A stretch of DNA of 6,822 nucleotides from SIG350 sp964520895 (lineage in GTDB: Bacteria > Bacillota > Clostridia > TANB77 > SIG350): NCBI GenBank assembly GCA_964520895.1, contig CAZFOR010000057.1, positions 1-6,822 on the forward strand, given 5' to 3'. The position numbers and the translations under genes were made by a program. The notes below the pieces were generated by a model. It did no database searches, was not told the DNA's origin, and saw only the letters and a program-made list of their open reading frames with translations. Positions 4,648-6,822 of the stretch are shown piece by piece. Position 1 is the first letter of the stretch. Every line of letters begins with the position of its first letter.

Positions 4648-6622
4648 ATGATAAAAATAAGTTTAAAAGATGGTTCAATATTAGAAATCAGATATGTACT
4701 GGAGGATGGAGTCTATATCNNNNNNNNNNGAAGGATTAAGCGTTCTAGAGATAGCAAAAAAAATAAGTGAAGGATTAGCAAGAATGGCAATGGCAGGAAT
4801 AGTAGATGGAGAAGTTAAAGATTTAAGATATGTAATAGAAAAAGATGTATCATTAAATATAGTAACATTTAATGATGAAGAAGGAAAATTAGCATATAGA
4901 CATACAACATCACACATATTAGCACAAGCAGTAAAGAGACTATATCCAAATACATTGCTTGCTATAGGACCAGCAATAGAAAACGGATATTATTATGATT
5001 TTGATATAGAAGGAAGTTTCTCAAGAGAAATGTTAGATAAAATAGAAGAAGAAATGAAAAAAATCATAAAAGAAGATTTAACAATAGAAAGATTTACATT
5101 ACCAAAAGAGGAAGCAATAAAACTAATGCAAGATAAAGGAGAGAAATATAAAGTAGAACTAATAGAAGAACTACCAGAAGGTGAAGAAATATCTTTCTAT
5201 AAACAAGGAGAATATACAGATTTATGTGCAGGACCACATTTATTTAAAACAGGTGATATAAAAGCTATTAAACTAATAAGTGCATCAGGTGCATATTGGA
5301 GAGGTAGTGAAAAAAACAAGATGTTACAAAGAATATATGGAACATCTTTTCCAAAAACAAGTGAATTAGAAGAATATATACAAAAGCAAGAAGAAGCAAA
5401 ATTAAGAGATCATAACAAATTGGGTAGAGAATTAGAACTATTTACAACAGTTGATATGATAGGTCAAGGGTTACCTATAATGTTACCAAAAGGTTCAAGG
5501 GTTATTCAATTATTACAAAGATTTGTTGAAGATGAAGAACAAAGAAGAGGATATTTATTAACTAAAACACCTTTTATGGCTAAATCAGATTTATATAAAA
5601 TATCAGGACATTGGGATCATTATAGAGATGGTATGTTCATAATGGGTGATCCAGAAAGTGATAAAGAAGTGTTTGCACTTAGACCAATGACATGTCCATT
5701 CCAATTTATGGCATATAAAAATAGACAAAGAAGTTATAGAGATTTACCACTTAGATATAATGAAACATCTACATTGTTTAGAAACGAAGATTCAGGTGAA
5801 ATGCATGGATTGATAAGAGTAAGACAATTTACTATTTCAGAAGGACATTTAGCAGTAAGACCTGATCAATTGGAAGAAGAGGTAAAAGGTTGTGTTGAAC
5901 TTGCTAAATACTTTATGGATGTTTTAGGATTAAGTGAAGATATTTCATATAGATTTTCAAAATGGGATCCAAATAATAAAGAAAAATATATAGGAACAGA
6001 ACAGCAATGGGATAAAGCGCAAAGTACATTAAAAAATATATTAGATGATTTACAAATACAATATGTTGAAGAAGAAGGAGAAGCAGCTTTTTATGGTCCT
6101 AAACTAGATATTCAATGTAAAAATGTATGGGGAAAAGAAGATACAATTATTACTGTACAAGTAGATTTCCAATTAGCACAAAGATTTGATATGACATATA
6201 TTGATAAAGATGGATCTAAACAATATCCAATTGTAATTCATAGAACATCAATTGGTTGTTATGAAAGAACATTAGCTATGCTAATTGAAAAATATGCAGG
6301 AGCGTTCCCAACATGGCTTGCACCTATACAAGTTAAAGTATTACCAATTGCAGAGGTACATAACGATTATTCATTTAAAGTAAAATCAGAGTTAGAGAAA
6401 TATGGAATAAGAGTAGAGGTTGATGATAGAGAAGAAAAAATAGGTTACAAAATTAGAGAAGCACAACTTGAAAAAACACCATATATGCTGATTATAGGGG
6501 ATAAAGAAATTGAAAATAATGCTGTTGGTGTTAGGTCTAGAAAAGAAGGAGACCTAGGACAAAAACCATTAACAGAATTTATACAAGCTATTAATGAAGA
6601 AATACAAGAGAAAAGAAGATAA
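4648..6622 (+). CDS. thrS: Threonine--tRNA ligase, interrupted by an assembly gap in the TGS domain
   Basis: The enzyme charges tRNA-Thr with threonine using ATP in the cytoplasm. The true start is ATG at 4648: it has AAGGAGG at 4634-4640 and opens with the typical TGS start MIKISLKDGS. A later ATG at 4694 is out of the 4648 frame and gives a non-homologous start. Ten N at 4720-4729 break the frame; it resumes at GAAGGATTAAGC (4730). After the gap all domains follow in order: rest of the TGS domain; editing domain with HTTSH (His codons 4901 and 4913) and CAGPH (5225-5239); class II core with zinc ligands Cys (5693), His (5846) and His (6239), and motif 3 IHRTSIGCYER; then the anticodon-binding domain from about LAPIQVKVLP to the stop at 6622. 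The 630 residues after the gap plus 14 clear TGS residues fit the usual length of about 640. The roughly 10 codons just before the gap (RYVLEDGVYI) are excess and have untypical codons. The gene is controlled by the threonine T-box just upstream. Confidence 0.95.
4720..4729. other. Assembly gap (10 N) inside thrS
   Basis: Ten N interrupt thrS. The frame before the gap (from 4648) and after it (from 4730) differ by one base, and ten is a common placeholder, so the true length is probably unknown. The bases just before it (about 4690-4719) do not match the expected TGS sequence. Confidence 0.95.
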
Positions 6623-6630
6623 AAAAGCCC

Positions 6631-6659
6631 TTGACAAAAAAAGACAAATATAATAATAT
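6631..6659 (+). promoter_or_regulatory. Promoter for the gene downstream of thrS
   Basis: A perfect TTGACA at 6631-6636 is followed after 17 bp by TAATAT at 6654-6659, a 4 of 6 match. TATAAA at 6657-6662 is a better hexamer but at 20-bp spacing. No terminator hairpin separates thrS from the next gene, so read-through from the T-box unit is also possible. Confidence 0.5.
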
Positions 6660-6693
6660 AAAGATATAAAAACAAAATAAGGAGTGTATAAGT

Positions 6694-6822
6694 ATGGGAA
6701 ATTTTACAGTTAAACCCTCTATAAAAGTTGTCCAAAAAAATGATAACATCTCAATAGCAAAAAATGTCATGGGGGGGGGGTACTAGAGATAGTATAACTC
6801 TAGCTTTTTCATACGCAAAAAT
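6694..6822 (+). CDS. 5' part of an unrecognised gene, frame closed at a G10 tract
   Basis: The ATG at 6694 has AAGGAG at 6679-6684 (9-nt spacing) and a promoter upstream. Translation gives 26 residues starting MGNFTVKPSIKVVQKN, with no signal peptide. It then enters a G10 tract (6771-6780) and stops at TAG 6784-6786 after 30 residues. With nine G's the frame would stay open to the window edge, reading TRDSITLAFSYAK after the glycines. With eleven G's it would stop at a TAA soon after. So one frame of three continues, and it looks coding (Thr-Arg-Asp-Ser, amphipathic). The gene is either phase-OFF, a pseudogene, or mis-sequenced at a homopolymer. An A7 run also lies within it (6734-6740). The family is not recognised, and the 3' part is outside the window. 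Confidence 0.55.
6771..6780 (+). repeat. Homopolymeric G10 tract near the start of a reading frame
   Basis: Ten consecutive G's in strongly AT-rich sequence, 77 bp after the start codon. It is the only long G run in the window, and its length decides the downstream frame. Confidence 0.95.

Noticed and set aside
4694..4729. ATG at 4694 as the thrS start
   Set aside because: It has no proper ribosome binding site, encodes residues unlike a TGS domain, and joins the downstream frame only through the arbitrary ten N. The ATG at 4648 has AAGGAGG and the family's N-terminus.
5841..6280. Unusual ThrRS motifs (ISEGH and HRTSIGCYER in place of the common DDAH and HRAILGSLER)
   Set aside because: I recall the same variants from clostridial ThrRS enzymes, and the zinc-binding Cys and both His are kept, so this is a known subtype and not an anomaly.
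6783..6803. Inverted repeat CTAGAG/CTCTAG just after the G10 tract
   Set aside because: Six-base arms with a 9-nt spacer and no T tract are within chance expectation, and the stretch is probably coding in the nine-G frame.

Overview
The window looks like a piece of a strongly AT-rich Bacillota genome, probably an uncultured or draft-assembled Clostridia. The evidence is AGGAGG-type ribosome binding sites before every gene, AT-biased codons (TTA, ATA, AGA), many intrinsic terminators, a T-box leader, and a threonyl-tRNA synthetase whose motif variants match those I recall from clostridial enzymes. Trp is encoded by TGG and no in-frame TGA is needed, so the standard code applies. A run of ten N inside thrS shows that this is a scaffolded draft assembly. 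The lineage is an inference.

Layout, left to right. (1) 1-81: the end of an unseen upstream unit, closed by a perfect hairpin terminator. (2) 85-2539: a self-contained two-gene unit with promoter, two genes 31 bp apart and a strong terminator. The first gene encodes a small secreted membrane protein resembling VirB2/TrbC pilin subunits, with a Pro/Thr/Gly linker and an unknown C-terminal domain. The second encodes a predicted lipoprotein with leucine-rich repeats followed by a transglutaminase-like Cys-His-Asp domain. (3) 2570-3113: a single-gene unit with a consensus promoter, a structured leader, a one-pass membrane protein ending in nine aspartates, and a terminator. (4) 3117-3796: a peptide deformylase gene with a near-consensus promoter, sharing a bidirectional terminator with a convergent gene. 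(5) 3795-4312, minus strand: an unrecognised 146-residue protein, transcribed divergently from the next unit. (6) 4321-6622: a threonine T-box leader and thrS, whose TGS domain is broken by the assembly gap. (7) 6631-6822: a new promoter and the start of an unrecognised gene whose frame is closed by a G10 tract. Removing one G would keep the frame open to the window edge.

Functionally there are two themes. Deformylase and ThrRS are housekeeping translation genes. The pilin-like/LRR-transglutaminase pair and the Asp-tailed membrane protein are cell-envelope genes of unknown role. The candidates for new biology are the two-gene envelope cassette, which stands outside any visible type IV secretion operon, and the G10 tract in the last gene, which could be a phase-variation switch or a sequencing error.
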